64,000 bases of DNA from Maridesulfovibrio zosterae DSM 11974. Lineage in GTDB: Bacteria; Desulfobacterota; Desulfovibrionia; Desulfovibrionales; Desulfovibrionaceae. A program made the translations under genes and the position numbers. Under the pieces are notes generated by a model. The model was not told the DNA's origin, did not search any database, and worked only from the letters and a program-made list of their open reading frames with translations. The stretch spans positions 62,001 through 126,000 of the forward strand of contig NZ_AUDC01000016.1 in NCBI RefSeq assembly GCF_000425265.1, read 5' to 3'. This document shows, piece by piece, positions 37,617 through 45,939 of this stretch (the first letter of the stretch is position 1; each line of letters starts with the position of its first letter).

Positions 37617-37732
37617 ATCCTGCCTCCCGCGGCCCTCCGGGGCTTAACCCCTTTTTGAAAAAGAGTTTAAGAGTCCCAAAAACTTTTCGCCGAAACATGC
37701 CTATTTCCGCCCTGAAAGCATAGATTAGAAAG

Positions 37733-37768
37733 CCCTTTGAACTTTGGTTCGGAGGGATTTTTATTTTT
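37733..37768 (+). terminator. Terminator after the exporter operon
   Basis: A CCCTTTGAAC / GTTCGGAGGG stem (two G-T pairs) followed by ATTTTTATTTTT. The 110 bases to its left hold GC-rich repeat-like sequence of the kind scattered in intergenic DNA of this group. Confidence 0.75.
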
Positions 37769-37903
37769 CAGACCAAGTACATTTTCAAACTAAGTGCCCA
37801 CTTTTTAACCATTATTTATTTTTTATTTTAATATTGACACAATTTTTTAAAATACGTAGCACATCTCAATAATCATTCATTAATTATTCATTAGGAGTTC
37901 ATA

Positions 37904-38683
37904 ATGAAAAATTTCAAAGTTAGTACTCTCATTCTATCTTGTATTATTGCTGTTCTTTGCTGCGGAAATGCATTTGCGCACGAATTCATTCTCAAACCTG
38001 TACAGCTTACAGCTGAAAAAGGTCATGTTATTCCATTTAGTGTTGTATCTGCCCATGTTTTCATGATCAGTGAAGAAATGGAACCTCTCAACAAAGTTGA
38101 TGTTCAGCTCATCCAGAAGGATAAAAGCACTAAGGTCAAACTTGATGAAAATAAAATGCTCATGACTCTGGACGGTCAGATCACACCTTCTGTTGAAGGA
38201 ACTGCTATCCTCGCCGGACATCGTGAAGGTATTATCTGGACCCAGACCACTCAGGGGTGGAAAGAGCATTCTAAAAAAGGTCTGAAGGGAGTTATTTCAA
38301 GCGGTAAATATGAAAAATTCTGTAAGACACTCATTACTGTGGGCAAACCTGACGGAAGCTTTAATAAAGTTTTAGGTCATAAACTCGAAATAGTTCCTCT
38401 GACCGATCCTACTCAGGCAAAAGTCGGCGATGAAATCGAATTCCAGACCCTGCTTAACGGCAAACCTGTTTCAGTTAAAAACATGCTCGCCACTTATGAC
38501 GGTTTCACACTTAACCCTAATTCATATGCATACTCCACAGAACCTTACGGTAACGGGATCACCAAAGTTAAAATAACCGCTCCCGGCGTATGGATGGTTC
38601 GCGTAGATAATACTGATCCTCATCCTACTGCGGACTACGACAGCAACGTTATCCGCACCACTCTGATTTTTGAAGTGAAGTAA
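37904..38683 (+). CDS. Periplasmic DUF4198 family protein, possible metal-uptake accessory
   Basis: 259 residues with a signal peptide ending AFA and a mature N terminus beginning HEFILKP, the typical start of DUF4198 proteins (NikK/CbiK-like components of nickel and cobalt ECF transporters). An N-terminal histidine after cleavage can chelate metal through its amino group and side chain. The C-terminal part has GITKVKITAPGVWMVRVDN. No transport permease or ATPase lies beside it, so the metal role is inference. ATG with AGGAG upstream. Confidence 0.75.
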   Translation: MKNFKVSTLILSCIIAVLCCGNAFAHEFILKPVQLTAEKGHVIPFSVVSAHVFMISEEMEPLNKVDVQLIQKDKSTKVKLDENKMLMTLDGQITPSVEGTAILAGHREGIIWTQTTQGWKEHSKKGLKGVISSGKYEKFCKTLITVGKPDGSFNKVLGHKLEIVPLTDPTQAKVGDEIEFQTLLNGKPVSVKNMLATYDGFTLNPNSYAYSTEPYGNGITKVKITAPGVWMVRVDNTDPHPTADYDSNVIRTTLIFEVK

Positions 38684-38685
38684 AA

Positions 38686-39159
38686 ATGTTCAGTAAATTC
38701 ATACCGGCCGCACTTTTTGTTGCGGCCGGAATTATAATCTTCAGCGGAACATCGTGGGCCCACGGGGTTTCATACGAAATGATAGAAAACTCCCCCTCCA
38801 TTACATTTCGCTCAGGATTCTCATCTGGTGACCCCATAGCTTATGGCGAAGTACTGATATATTCTCCTGAAAATTCAGAAGTAGAATATCAGAACGGCAG
38901 GACAGACAAGAACGGAGTGTTCTCATTTCTGCCTGACGGTCCCGGAGTATGGAAAGTGGAAGTATATGGAGGACTCGGTCACAAACTGATGTTCGAAATA
39001 CCGATAGACGAAAAAGGGAAAGAAAAACCTGAGCTGGAGAAAAAAGGCCTGCTGCAATCGTCGCAGACAATGCGTGCGGCTCTCGGGATCAGTATTCTCT
39101 TCAATATAGCATTGGCCGCTCTTTACTTTTCCGCGAGAAAGAAAAAAAGAATTCTGTAA
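38686..39159 (+). CDS. Membrane-anchored partner protein with N-terminal His, NikL/CbiL-like
   Basis: 157 residues. A signal peptide is predicted to end SWA with mature HGVSYEM, then a small beta domain containing the DGPGVWKVEVYGG signature also seen in NikL-type proteins, and a C-terminal membrane anchor (about 130-150). It starts 2 bases after the DUF4198 gene, so the two proteins are made together. Both would expose an N-terminal histidine in the periplasm. Cobalt/nickel uptake is the best guess; copper binding is an alternative. Confidence 0.7.
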   Translation: MFSKFIPAALFVAAGIIIFSGTSWAHGVSYEMIENSPSITFRSGFSSGDPIAYGEVLIYSPENSEVEYQNGRTDKNGVFSFLPDGPGVWKVEVYGGLGHKLMFEIPIDEKGKEKPELEKKGLLQSSQTMRAALGISILFNIALAALYFSARKKKRIL

Positions 39160-39846
39160 TCAAATCAAAAAGCAACCGGGAAAAGTATAAATCCCGTTAG
39201 CCTGCATCCAGTACCCCTGCTTGCCACTTTTACTTTCGTACAGTCTGCTAAGGCCGGCCCGAATGTAAACAACCTCCCCTCCGGCAAGCAGGGCATTAAG
39301 CTCATCAAGCCTGTCCTGCTTAACATAGTTCATAGCAGACGTATGAAAATACAAATCTGAAATGGGAGTATGACGATATCTCTCACCGGAAAAATCAGTA
39401 AACCCTATACGCAGTTTAAGCTCAGCCCCTATATCAATAACTGAAAGGCTTAATGACAAAGGATCTACTCTTATTGTTCTGATGGAACTATTGCACGGAT
39501 CATCGACTGGTACACACCTGTTCCGGGGGGTAACCTTCCCTTCAAAAGCATCACTTACAGAATCAACTGCGCTTCGCTCCAAAACATCTATAAAAGTTTT
39601 CTCATCGACCTGATTCATCCATACATCATTTTCAAAACGACAATCCTCTATATGAGGTACGCTGGCACCGTCAGCAGGAATAATTGTAGCGTCAACAATC
39701 ATTCCGGGCATAATTTTTTTATCAGCTATAAAAGTACGAGTTGCATAAGGTAGCGGCCGAAAACATGTACAATTATCTTCATCAAGCATAGCCATACAAA
39801 CATTATCGCTATCTTTAAATCTAGTTAGATCTGTAAGTACAAGCAT
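39160..39846 (-). CDS. Unknown protein, possible dual OB-fold
   Basis: 228 residues from the ATG at 39846 (AAAGGA upstream); a TTG at 39882 would add 12 residues. It begins MLVLTDLTRFKDSDNVCMAM and has CFRPLPY and a C-terminal YWMQANGIYTFPG. The beta-rich pattern is reminiscent of dual OB-fold proteins found in defence or nucleic-acid contexts, but similarity by eye is weak. No membrane segment. It is convergent with the gene pair on its left, separated from it by no bases. Confidence 0.55.
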   Translation of the reverse strand: MLVLTDLTRFKDSDNVCMAMLDEDNCTCFRPLPYATRTFIADKKIMPGMIVDATIIPADGASVPHIEDCRFENDVWMNQVDEKTFIDVLERSAVDSVSDAFEGKVTPRNRCVPVDDPCNSSIRTIRVDPLSLSLSVIDIGAELKLRIGFTDFSGERYRHTPISDLYFHTSAMNYVKQDRLDELNALLAGGEVVYIRAGLSRLYESKSGKQGYWMQANGIYTFPGCFLI

Positions 39847-40118
39847 CGAAACTATCCTTTTGCCCGAAAAAGCGGAATTCAAGTTGACAATTTAATATGT
39901 ATAAAGATTACACCATAAACCTCATTGAAACTTTAAACTTCGTATAAGCTTAAAATATCAACTTTAGCAACAGATACTACCCTGAATAATATATACACTA
40001 TAATAAAATTATATTTCAGGCTAATTGTGAATGGTATTTAAAACACTCAATCTCAAAATCTGCAATAAAAAAGCGGAGCCGCTATGACTCCGCTTCATTT
40101 AAATAATAAGCTGACATG
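39847..40118. other. Intergenic region at the right end of the host insert
   Basis: About 270 AT-rich bases. The right end holds the terminator of the portal block. No repeat matching the left edge of the host segment near 19.67 kb, other than the palindrome family, was found by eye, so there is no visible footprint of an insertion event. Confidence 0.45.
40067..40095 (-). terminator. Terminator of the portal/terminase block
   Basis: An AAGCGGAG / CTCCGCTT hairpin with TTTTTTATT on the minus strand, 24 bases after the portal stop. It ends the right block before the host genes. Confidence 0.8.
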
Positions 40119-41789
40119 CTATAGACTCTGCGCCAACTGTCCGGCATCTCTCATAACCCCCTGTACCTGAGCCGGGTTATAGCCGGATTGTGCAAGATCT
40201 TTTATGATCGTTGATCCTTTTGATGCCGCTTCAAACCCCTGCTGTATCTGCTGCTGCTCATATATTGACTGCCTGCGTAAATCCCTGAATTTTTCAACTT
40301 CTTCACTAGACCGGACAATACCGCTTGGAACTCCTGTAAGTTCGGCAAAATCATCAACAGCACGGTCCATATCAACCTTATCCAGAACGTCAGGATTAAC
40401 CGCAGCAAGCTTACCCACAAATTCGGATAAAGCCTGTATGGACTGCGTACCAACCATTTTCTGGGCCTGCGCCAATACAGATATATAATCAACTTTAATA
40501 TCAATACCATCCAGCATAGACGGAGCCTCAGGCAATTTGCCGGAGCGGTAGAGAATCCCGAAAACACGCTCAATCAACGGGTCAAGAAGTTCGGTATGCT
40601 GTCTCTCGATTACCGGCCCGAGCTGAATCAGTTTTTCTTCATGCCGCTCGGCAACTTCCGTTGCTGTAATAACTTTGCGATTACTACCGGCCATCATCAT
40701 GAAGATATCGTTATAAAAGCCTTCCCTGATAGCCGTACGTACATCTGAAATTTTATTACTGACTCCTGCCAGATCCGGACGGACCTGATAAAGAGGCGAA
40801 ATGGAATCCTGCTGATTCTGCTCCACCGGATTCTGTCCACCGGGCAGCAGATTCAATCTTCTTGAATACATGGAAGGCACTTTCATCGGTGGCCTTAAGG
40901 TCAAATGCACTGCCTGAATCTGACTTTTGCTCATCTCCATAAGCATCTTTACATCAGCCAGCACATCCATAGCCGGAGACCTTCCATAAACATCCATAGC
41001 GGATGTATCCCAGCGCGGAACCATATACGGATTTTCCATAAATCCGCTTTCTGAAAGCACATGCCCGCCCTGTCCACTGAGCAGAAAAACAGACTCAAAC
41101 GGCATATTCTGTTTATCTATCTTCTGTGAATCAAACTCATCACGAGGCTGTACCACATGCAGTACATCAAACCAGTGATCCCTGTTTACACTAAGGCTCG
41201 TCCTTACATTTGCAGGAAGAGCATCTATACCGAATCTCTTTTCAAGCTGTCGTGCGGTCATCTTGAATTCACGGTAGACTGTATCCACCCGTCCCTGCTC
41301 ATCGGTAGCAAGGCAATATTCCCCTGCCGTCAGCGTACGGAACCGGATACCCCTATCAGTATCAGGCTCACAGTAAAGAATACCGGTCCCGAAACCGGAC
41401 AGTTCCGTATAAAGAGAATGAACGCACGAATAAAAATTACTGCGGGCCAAAGCACGGTACATAGTGCTCTCCACCTGCGAAATCCATTCACGCACAGCCT
41501 TATGTCGTGACATGTCCCGATCCGTGATTCCCAGCCGGAACCAAGGCCTGGCCGGAGACGTTAAACCGCCCTGAAGACCAGCAGCCAGTATACGCAATGC
41601 CCGTGTTGCCGTTGAATCAATAATTTTAGAACCTTTTCTGCGACCGTCATTAGGCCGCTGACCATCATAAACACCCTTGCGGGGCAGAATATAATCACTG
41701 ATCTCCTGCCAATTCCCCTCCCAGCTGCTGCGCTCCTGACGAAGCGACTGCAAACGGGATGTATATTTATTCCTGTTCACATCATTCAT
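40119..41789 (-). CDS. Phage portal (head-tail connector) protein, T7 gp8-like
   Basis: 556 residues. The N terminus (RQERSSWEGNWQEISDYILPRKG, then RALRILAAGLQGGLTSPARPWF) is the signature of the podoviral head-to-tail connector family (PF12236). It forms the dodecameric portal through which DNA is packaged. The frame is complete and near the usual length. In T7-type order the scaffold and capsid genes should follow at once; here the block ends and those genes are 20 kb away at 17.4-19.5 kb in the same orientation. Confidence 0.92.
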   Translation of the reverse strand: MNDVNRNKYTSRLQSLRQERSSWEGNWQEISDYILPRKGVYDGQRPNDGRRKGSKIIDSTATRALRILAAGLQGGLTSPARPWFRLGITDRDMSRHKAVREWISQVESTMYRALARSNFYSCVHSLYTELSGFGTGILYCEPDTDRGIRFRTLTAGEYCLATDEQGRVDTVYREFKMTARQLEKRFGIDALPANVRTSLSVNRDHWFDVLHVVQPRDEFDSQKIDKQNMPFESVFLLSGQGGHVLSESGFMENPYMVPRWDTSAMDVYGRSPAMDVLADVKMLMEMSKSQIQAVHLTLRPPMKVPSMYSRRLNLLPGGQNPVEQNQQDSISPLYQVRPDLAGVSNKISDVRTAIREGFYNDIFMMMAGSNRKVITATEVAERHEEKLIQLGPVIERQHTELLDPLIERVFGILYRSGKLPEAPSMLDGIDIKVDYISVLAQAQKMVGTQSIQALSEFVGKLAAVNPDVLDKVDMDRAVDDFAELTGVPSGIVRSSEEVEKFRDLRRQSIYEQQQIQQGFEAASKGSTIIKDLAQSGYNPAQVQGVMRDAGQLAQSL

Positions 41790-41856
41790 ATATTACCCTG
41801 TTATAAAATTAGTTCTGTTAAAATGACTCCAGCTGTATTTTAGAAGCCTTTCGGCT

Positions 41857-42043
41857 CCCTTCGGGGTCCAGAGAAACTTTTTTATTATGCTTCGCTTTGT
41901 TTATGGAAAATTTTCTTTGCAAGATTTGTTATAGATTTTGACGATCTTTTTATACTCAGAGCGTAAGCCCGTTAAAAAGTTTTGAAGGGAGAGTCCAGAG
42001 AGGGAAACTTTTTCAAAAGTTTCCCTCTCTGGTCCCCGAAGGG
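41857..42043. repeat. 187-base element with terminal inverted repeats, MITE/REP-like
   Basis: Ends CCCTTCGGGGTCCAGAG (41857-41873) and CTCTGGTCCCCGAAGGG (42027-42043) are inverted copies with one mismatch. Next to the right end is a perfect 16-base hairpin (41995-42010 with 42017-42032). The interior is AT-rich and non-coding. It sits between the Com-like gene and the portal gene, inside what should be one operon. I recall similar hairpin repeats as common between genes in Desulfovibrio; a copy number cannot be given from here. Confidence 0.65.
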
Positions 42044-42063
42044 TCCTTACAAAATATAGCTGG

Positions 42064-42183
42064 TTATTTGGCTGCTGCTTTAAGTTCCACAAGTTTTTTG
42101 CATTTAGGGCATTTAACTTGAACTTCGATAATATTTCCTTTCATGAGCAGCCTTTTGCATACGGGGCAGCGATGTTCTGTCAT
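42064..42183 (-). CDS. Com-like zinc ribbon protein
   Basis: 39 residues from an ATG with GCGGAG upstream; too short for standard gene calls. MTEHRCPVCKRLLMKGN followed by VKCPKCKKLVEL gives four zinc-binding cysteines (C6, C9, C25, C28) in the pattern of phage Mu Com, a zinc-finger RNA-binding activator of mom translation. Its target here is unknown; a GNAT gene lies two genes upstream in the same operon. It is 13 bases after the preceding gene. Confidence 0.75.
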   Translation of the reverse strand: MTEHRCPVCKRLLMKGNIIEVQVKCPKCKKLVELKAAAK

Positions 42184-42196
42184 ATAAATACTCCGC

Positions 42197-42457
42197 TTAT
42201 TGTCCAAGCTTGGTTTTCTGGGCTTGCAAATTCTGTGTCTTTGTTGCGAGCTGATCAGTATCCCCCTGCCCACTGGTCAGCACAGTGGAGCTGCGTCCTT
42301 TTTTAAGTCTTTCCATTTCACGCATCTGCTTTGCTTTTGCAGCCTCTTCACTTTGTGCAACCTCATCAATTTTCGGTGGCTCCGGTACTGCTGTCACCGG
42401 CGGTGCCGGTGGTGGTGTTGCCGGTGCTGAAGGTGATTTTCCGCCTCCGCCTCCCAT
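42197..42457 (-). CDS. Small Gly/Pro-rich phage protein
   Basis: 86 residues: MGGGGGKSPSAPATPPPAPP, then a charged helix and a C terminus RSSTVLTSGQGD...KTKLGQ. Short proteins with this Gly/Pro head and a STxLTxGxG...LG tail are common next to portal genes in podovirus-like prophages; their role is unknown to me. Strong AGGAG site before the ATG. Confidence 0.65.
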   Translation of the reverse strand: MGGGGGKSPSAPATPPPAPPVTAVPEPPKIDEVAQSEEAAKAKQMREMERLKKGRSSTVLTSGQGDTDQLATKTQNLQAQKTKLGQ

Positions 42458-42487
42458 AACGTTCTCCTTTGTTAAAAAATTAAATTT

Positions 42488-43060
42488 TCAGCGGCACGCC
42501 TGACGTGCATATCCGTTATTCCTGACCGCACAAAAAATTGCGGCATCCACACTTTGATCATCAGCCGCCCAGTAGGCAGCCTGCGGCATAATACCTATTT
42601 TATTAAATCCTGATTTGACTGCCATACGGCAGGCGAGTGGATTCTTTACAGGTATCAGTGCCTTTATACAGTCAAATATATATAATCCTGATGCGTCAGT
42701 GACTGACAAAAGATGTCGCACCACCCCACTTCCCATCTGCTCCGCCTGTTTTCCATAAAAATCAGGCATGATAGAAAAATGAGCATAGCAGGATCGGGAA
42801 CTGAAACCGTTCAGCCAGAACATTCCTGACGGTTTCTGATCTTTGAATCCTAAAAACATGTGCTGATCAGTCATCTTCGCCAACTCTATGAAATCTTCAG
42901 GACGGTCGACTGATCCGTCATAAAAAATTACAGGAATCTGCCTGCCATTTTTCATAATTTCCCAGAACCATTTCAGGTGATCGTCACTAAGCGAAAGGGT
43001 GCCGTCAAAATCCCTGACTTTATAGAAAGTAAATCCACCTTCGACCTCAAAACCGTACAC
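42488..43060 (-). CDS. GNAT-like acetyltransferase in the phage block
   Basis: 190 residues with GNAT-like features: MFLGFKDQKPSGMFWLNGF, FSIMPDFYGKQAEQMGSGVVRHLL, NPLACRMAVKSGFNKIGIMP. The GTG start overlaps the terminase stop by one base (TAGTG) and has GTGGAGG six bases upstream, which decides the start. Such genes are frequent between terminase and portal in podoviral genomes; substrate unknown. Mu Mom is also GNAT-like and controlled by Com, and a Com-like gene lies nearby, but this protein does not look like Mom itself. Confidence 0.7.
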   Translation of the reverse strand: MYGFEVEGGFTFYKVRDFDGTLSLSDDHLKWFWEIMKNGRQIPVIFYDGSVDRPEDFIELAKMTDQHMFLGFKDQKPSGMFWLNGFSSRSCYAHFSIMPDFYGKQAEQMGSGVVRHLLSVTDASGLYIFDCIKALIPVKNPLACRMAVKSGFNKIGIMPQAAYWAADDQSVDAAIFCAVRNNGYARQACR

Positions 43061-44601
43061 TATCTACCTCCACTGAAAATATCGTAATCCATAAGTCCCT
43101 GCATGGATTCCTGCTGTTCAAAAACACTGGTTGGATGCGGAAAAACGGCTCCCAGTGCGGGGTCAAGTATTCTGGCCATGCAATCCAGCATGTCATCATG
43201 TGCTGAAACCGGAAACGCCAGATATTCATCATCAATAAACTCACGAACCAGATCACGCTCCCGTCCCTGATGATCCATAAATCTGGCCTGCCACGGCAGG
43301 TAGAAACGTCCCTGCTCAAAAAGCGGAACCATTTTGCGGATGCGGTCGGTTTTGGGGATACTCCCCCCCAGAGGATCAATATTAAAACGGTAGTTCTGTT
43401 CGCCCATGACGTACTGCATGTGTTCAACATCGGCCTGCTGTCCATACTTTTCATAGCCCACGGCCAGCGGCGAATATATGCGGTGCAGACGGAACAAAGC
43501 CCGTGCCCGCTCGGTAAGATTCAGGCGGTCCCGTATTCCATCAATAAGATAATAGTTGCGATCCGGTCCCAGCCCGATAACCAGCATGACAGTGTAGTCG
43601 CTTCCGGCTTTTTTCTCGCTGGCAGGGTCCACCAGCAGATAGCGGTTATACTGCTGCCAGCGTGGTTTTCCACTGCGGTCACAGTGGTCCCAGCGGCTGA
43701 TCCATTCTTCTTTGAATCCCTGTACATCATCGGCCCGTGGGTCCTGCATCATCTGGCAACCGAACACATAAGGTCCCATTTCCCGCCGTTTAGTTTCAAG
43801 CTGGCTGCGGGTTAAGAGTACGGGATCACCTTCAAGGGTTCCATCTGATGTAGCCGGATAAATCCTTGCAACAGCGGCCTGACGTTTCATGATGTCACGA
43901 TAGGTATCATTAAAATGATAGCGGGTTCCGATGTAGCGTTTAATGCCCTCACGGGTCCCCAGATTGATGGATAAAGCCCATGCCTCGGTAGTCTTGAAAA
44001 TCATATCCGGTGATGAAACTGATTCACGGGTCACAACATCATCATAAATAAGCCGAGAGAAATGTTTTCCGGTGGGCTGTCCGTCCACCAGTCCCCATGC
44101 CTCAACCGTGGCTTCTTTGGGATTTGATTTGCGTTTTACAATAATCCCGTCCTCTTCCGACCACTTGGGAGAATCCTTGCGGGGATTAGACCAGAGCACT
44201 TCGGGATAGCACTGTTTGAGCAGTTCATTGCGTTCGAATTCCTGCTTAATCTGACGCAGAAAACCCTTGGCAACAGGACGGGTATGGCTGAAAATACCTA
44301 CAGTAATCTCGGAATCACGCAAAATATCCTGAACAGTCAGAGCAAAAGTAATGATGGTTGATTTGTAATGCTCCCGGCTCCACAGATCGAGACGACCGTC
44401 AGGAGCTGTCTGCACTTCACGGCAGCGCTCAAATACCCAGTTCTGGTTTGCGTCAGCACGGCCCAGCAGACGGGTCAGCAGAAAAAAAAGATCGCTCCGG
44501 CCCAGTTCCGCCATAACCGGCAGGGCTTCATTTTTATCTTCAGCCGCGCGCAATATATCGGCATACCATTTATTTGCGCTGTCCAGATCCGTAAACTTCA
44601 T
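43060..44601 (-). CDS. Terminase large subunit
   Basis: 513 residues. The ATPase half has a Walker A-type LWSREHYKST (75-82 region) and Walker B LIYDDV (184-189); the nuclease half has YLLVDPASEKKAGSDYT and MLDCMARI near the C terminus, supplying acidic residues. It is the packaging motor and DNA-cutting enzyme that docks on the portal. Frame intact. The sequence does not show whether it cuts at specific sites or packages headfuls; that is the property that would separate a phage from a transfer agent. Confidence 0.9.
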   Translation of the reverse strand: MKFTDLDSANKWYADILRAAEDKNEALPVMAELGRSDLFFLLTRLLGRADANQNWVFERCREVQTAPDGRLDLWSREHYKSTIITFALTVQDILRDSEITVGIFSHTRPVAKGFLRQIKQEFERNELLKQCYPEVLWSNPRKDSPKWSEEDGIIVKRKSNPKEATVEAWGLVDGQPTGKHFSRLIYDDVVTRESVSSPDMIFKTTEAWALSINLGTREGIKRYIGTRYHFNDTYRDIMKRQAAVARIYPATSDGTLEGDPVLLTRSQLETKRREMGPYVFGCQMMQDPRADDVQGFKEEWISRWDHCDRSGKPRWQQYNRYLLVDPASEKKAGSDYTVMLVIGLGPDRNYYLIDGIRDRLNLTERARALFRLHRIYSPLAVGYEKYGQQADVEHMQYVMGEQNYRFNIDPLGGSIPKTDRIRKMVPLFEQGRFYLPWQARFMDHQGRERDLVREFIDDEYLAFPVSAHDDMLDCMARILDPALGAVFPHPTSVFEQQESMQGLMDYDIFSGGR

Positions 44602-44851
44602 TGAGTTTCTCCCTGAGTTCAGGACTGATGGTACGTGATATTTTTTTATCTTTTGCCGTGCCTGCCTCCTTTTTTACTTCTCCTATTCCCCATGCTTTTC
44701 TCTCCATATCATGGCGCTTATGCATAATATCGAGCTTGGCCTTCAGGTCTTTGACCATATCGGAATCATCCCCTTCCACCGCCAGAGCAAAAACCTCCCG
44801 GAAGCGGTCAAGCTCCTCTTTCTGTTTTTTCACAACTTCACTTTTGGTCAT
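44570..44851 (-). CDS. Small protein before the terminase, possible small terminase subunit
   Basis: 93 residues, helical and charged (EVVKKQKEELDRFREVFALAVEG, MHKRHDMERKAWGIG). It overlaps the terminase start by 32 bases and has GGAG before its ATG. Position fits a small terminase subunit, but it is short and no helix-turn-helix is evident, so this is a guess from order. Confidence 0.55.
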   Translation of the reverse strand: MTKSEVVKKQKEELDRFREVFALAVEGDDSDMVKDLKAKLDIMHKRHDMERKAWGIGEVKKEAGTAKDKKISRTISPELREKLNEVYGSGQRK

Positions 44852-44890
44852 TTCATTAACTCCAAACTCTCCTCTGATTCACATTTACAA

Positions 44891-45115
44891 TTACTGGACA
44901 TGTTTTCTTTCCAGAAACAAGCTCACAATATTTTCTGCACTCTGCATGCACTCAGAACATAATCTGGACTCATGGACTATTTTTTTACCGCAGGAAACGG
45001 CCTCCATTTTAAATGAACCAAGCTGCTCAATCTGACCACAGCAATGGCATCTTTCACCATCAAATGTTCCACCAGTCCACGCAGAATCCTTAGCCGCCAG
45101 CATTGCCGTAATCAT
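44891..45115 (-). CDS. Small cysteine-rich protein, zinc ribbon-like
   Basis: 74 residues. CHCCG and LCSEC motifs give two CxxC pairs, so a small zinc-binding fold is likely. The ATG overlaps the preceding stop (ATGA), showing coupled translation. Function unknown; a nucleic-acid-binding role is possible. Confidence 0.6.
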   Translation of the reverse strand: MITAMLAAKDSAWTGGTFDGERCHCCGQIEQLGSFKMEAVSCGKKIVHESRLCSECMQSAENIVSLFLERKHVQ

Positions 45116-45321
45116 TTGAACACCTCATAAATCGCGCGGGATGTGACTCCGGCCACAACCGCTGCGGTTCCCCAGACTGCCCTTTCCAGATTGCGAAACT
45201 TCTCCGCATGGGTGTGGCAGCGTCTGGCTGCGTTAATTTCGGAAATATCCTCCTGAATGGATTTGACCCGCTCATCAATGCGGATCAATAAATCATGCAG
45301 ATCATTTTTCTCTTCATTCAC
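45112..45321 (-). CDS. Small coiled-coil and membrane-segment protein of the lysis-type module
   Basis: 69 residues from a GTG at 45321 with GGAGAAAGG immediately upstream; the longer frame from 45453 overlaps the holin gene and is rejected. A coiled coil (LLIRIDERVKSIQEDISEI) precedes a hydrophobic C-terminal segment (AVWGTAAVVAGV). The start overlaps the holin-like stop by 8 bases. Similar small proteins accompany holins, but its exact role is unknown. Confidence 0.65.
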   Translation of the reverse strand: MNEEKNDLHDLLIRIDERVKSIQEDISEINAARRCHTHAEKFRNLERAVWGTAAVVAGVTSRAIYEVFK

Positions 45322-45703
45322 TTTCCTTTCTCCATGTTTTTGCAACCTTCTCGGCGCTTCGGCCGACCACATATCCACCCAGCCCCAGCTCCATAAGCGA
45401 CCATAACTGCTGCGGCAGTTCCAGATGGGGAGCTTTATCCCAGAACAGAGCAAGGTACGGATATAGAAGGTAATTATTGGCTACGATGCTAATAATGGTC
45501 AGCATCAGAACAGGCCGCCATGACCGTTGCAGCCAATTGCCGGACATCTCTGCCATCATAATTTTAACCCGTGATTCCAGATCAGCCAGTTGACCGCTCT
45601 GCTGCAATTCCATCAGTTTAAGTTTAGCCTTTTCCCGCTCACCGGCATCAGGCCAGATTTTGTCGATAATGGTCGACCCCAGATCCAGAATTGAACCGAT
45701 CAT
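45314..45703 (-). CDS. Holin of the GTA_holin_3TM type
   Basis: 129 residues. A charged N-terminal helix is followed by WLQRSWRPVLMLTIISIVANNYLLYP and LWSLMELGLGGYVVGRSAEKVAK; the WRP and GLGGYVxGRSxEK motifs are those I know from PF11351, a holin family first named in gene transfer agents but also found in phages. It would form membrane lesions that release particles. The ATG overlaps the previous stop (ATGA). No endolysin gene is beside it. Confidence 0.78.
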   Translation of the reverse strand: MIGSILDLGSTIIDKIWPDAGEREKAKLKLMELQQSGQLADLESRVKIMMAEMSGNWLQRSWRPVLMLTIISIVANNYLLYPYLALFWDKAPHLELPQQLWSLMELGLGGYVVGRSAEKVAKTWRKESE

Positions 45704-45909
45704 GCCTGCCCCTTTTGCATATTTTTATCGTCCGGCGCAGAACAGACTGTAAAATCAGGCAGTGCTTTGCTGTTCTTGTAATCAAGCAGAGAGTTGCCCA
45801 GCTCCATCCAGTCCGGATTATCCTCAATAAACGAGGCATAATTTTTAATTACTCTGCGACTCTCCAATGGGTAGAGCGCAGCCAGTGTCTCAGTTGATAT
45901 TTCTTTCAT
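45700..45909 (-). CDS. First gene of the right block, unknown
   Basis: 69 residues without a recognised domain or membrane segment. A strong AGGAGG site precedes the ATG. It lies only 31 bases from palindrome P4 and opens the tightly coupled small-gene/holin/terminase operon. Confidence 0.6.
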   Translation of the reverse strand: MKEISTETLAALYPLESRRVIKNYASFIEDNPDWMELGNSLLDYKNSKALPDFTVCSAPDDKNMQKGQA

Positions 45910-45939
45910 CAGTTGTCCTCCTTTTTTTAGAACTCTAAT

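Noticed and set aside
19460-40118. Attachment sites or target duplications flanking the host segment
   Set aside because: No direct repeat longer than about 10 bases shared by both edges was found by eye other than the palindrome family.
41901-42092. 63-residue minus-strand frame between the Com-like and portal genes
   Set aside because: Lies inside the inverted-repeat element; no ribosome site and no sensible composition.
42488-43060. Calling the GNAT gene a Mom DNA-modification enzyme
   Set aside because: Length and motifs fit generic phage GNAT proteins, not Mom; only the nearby Com-like gene suggests a link.
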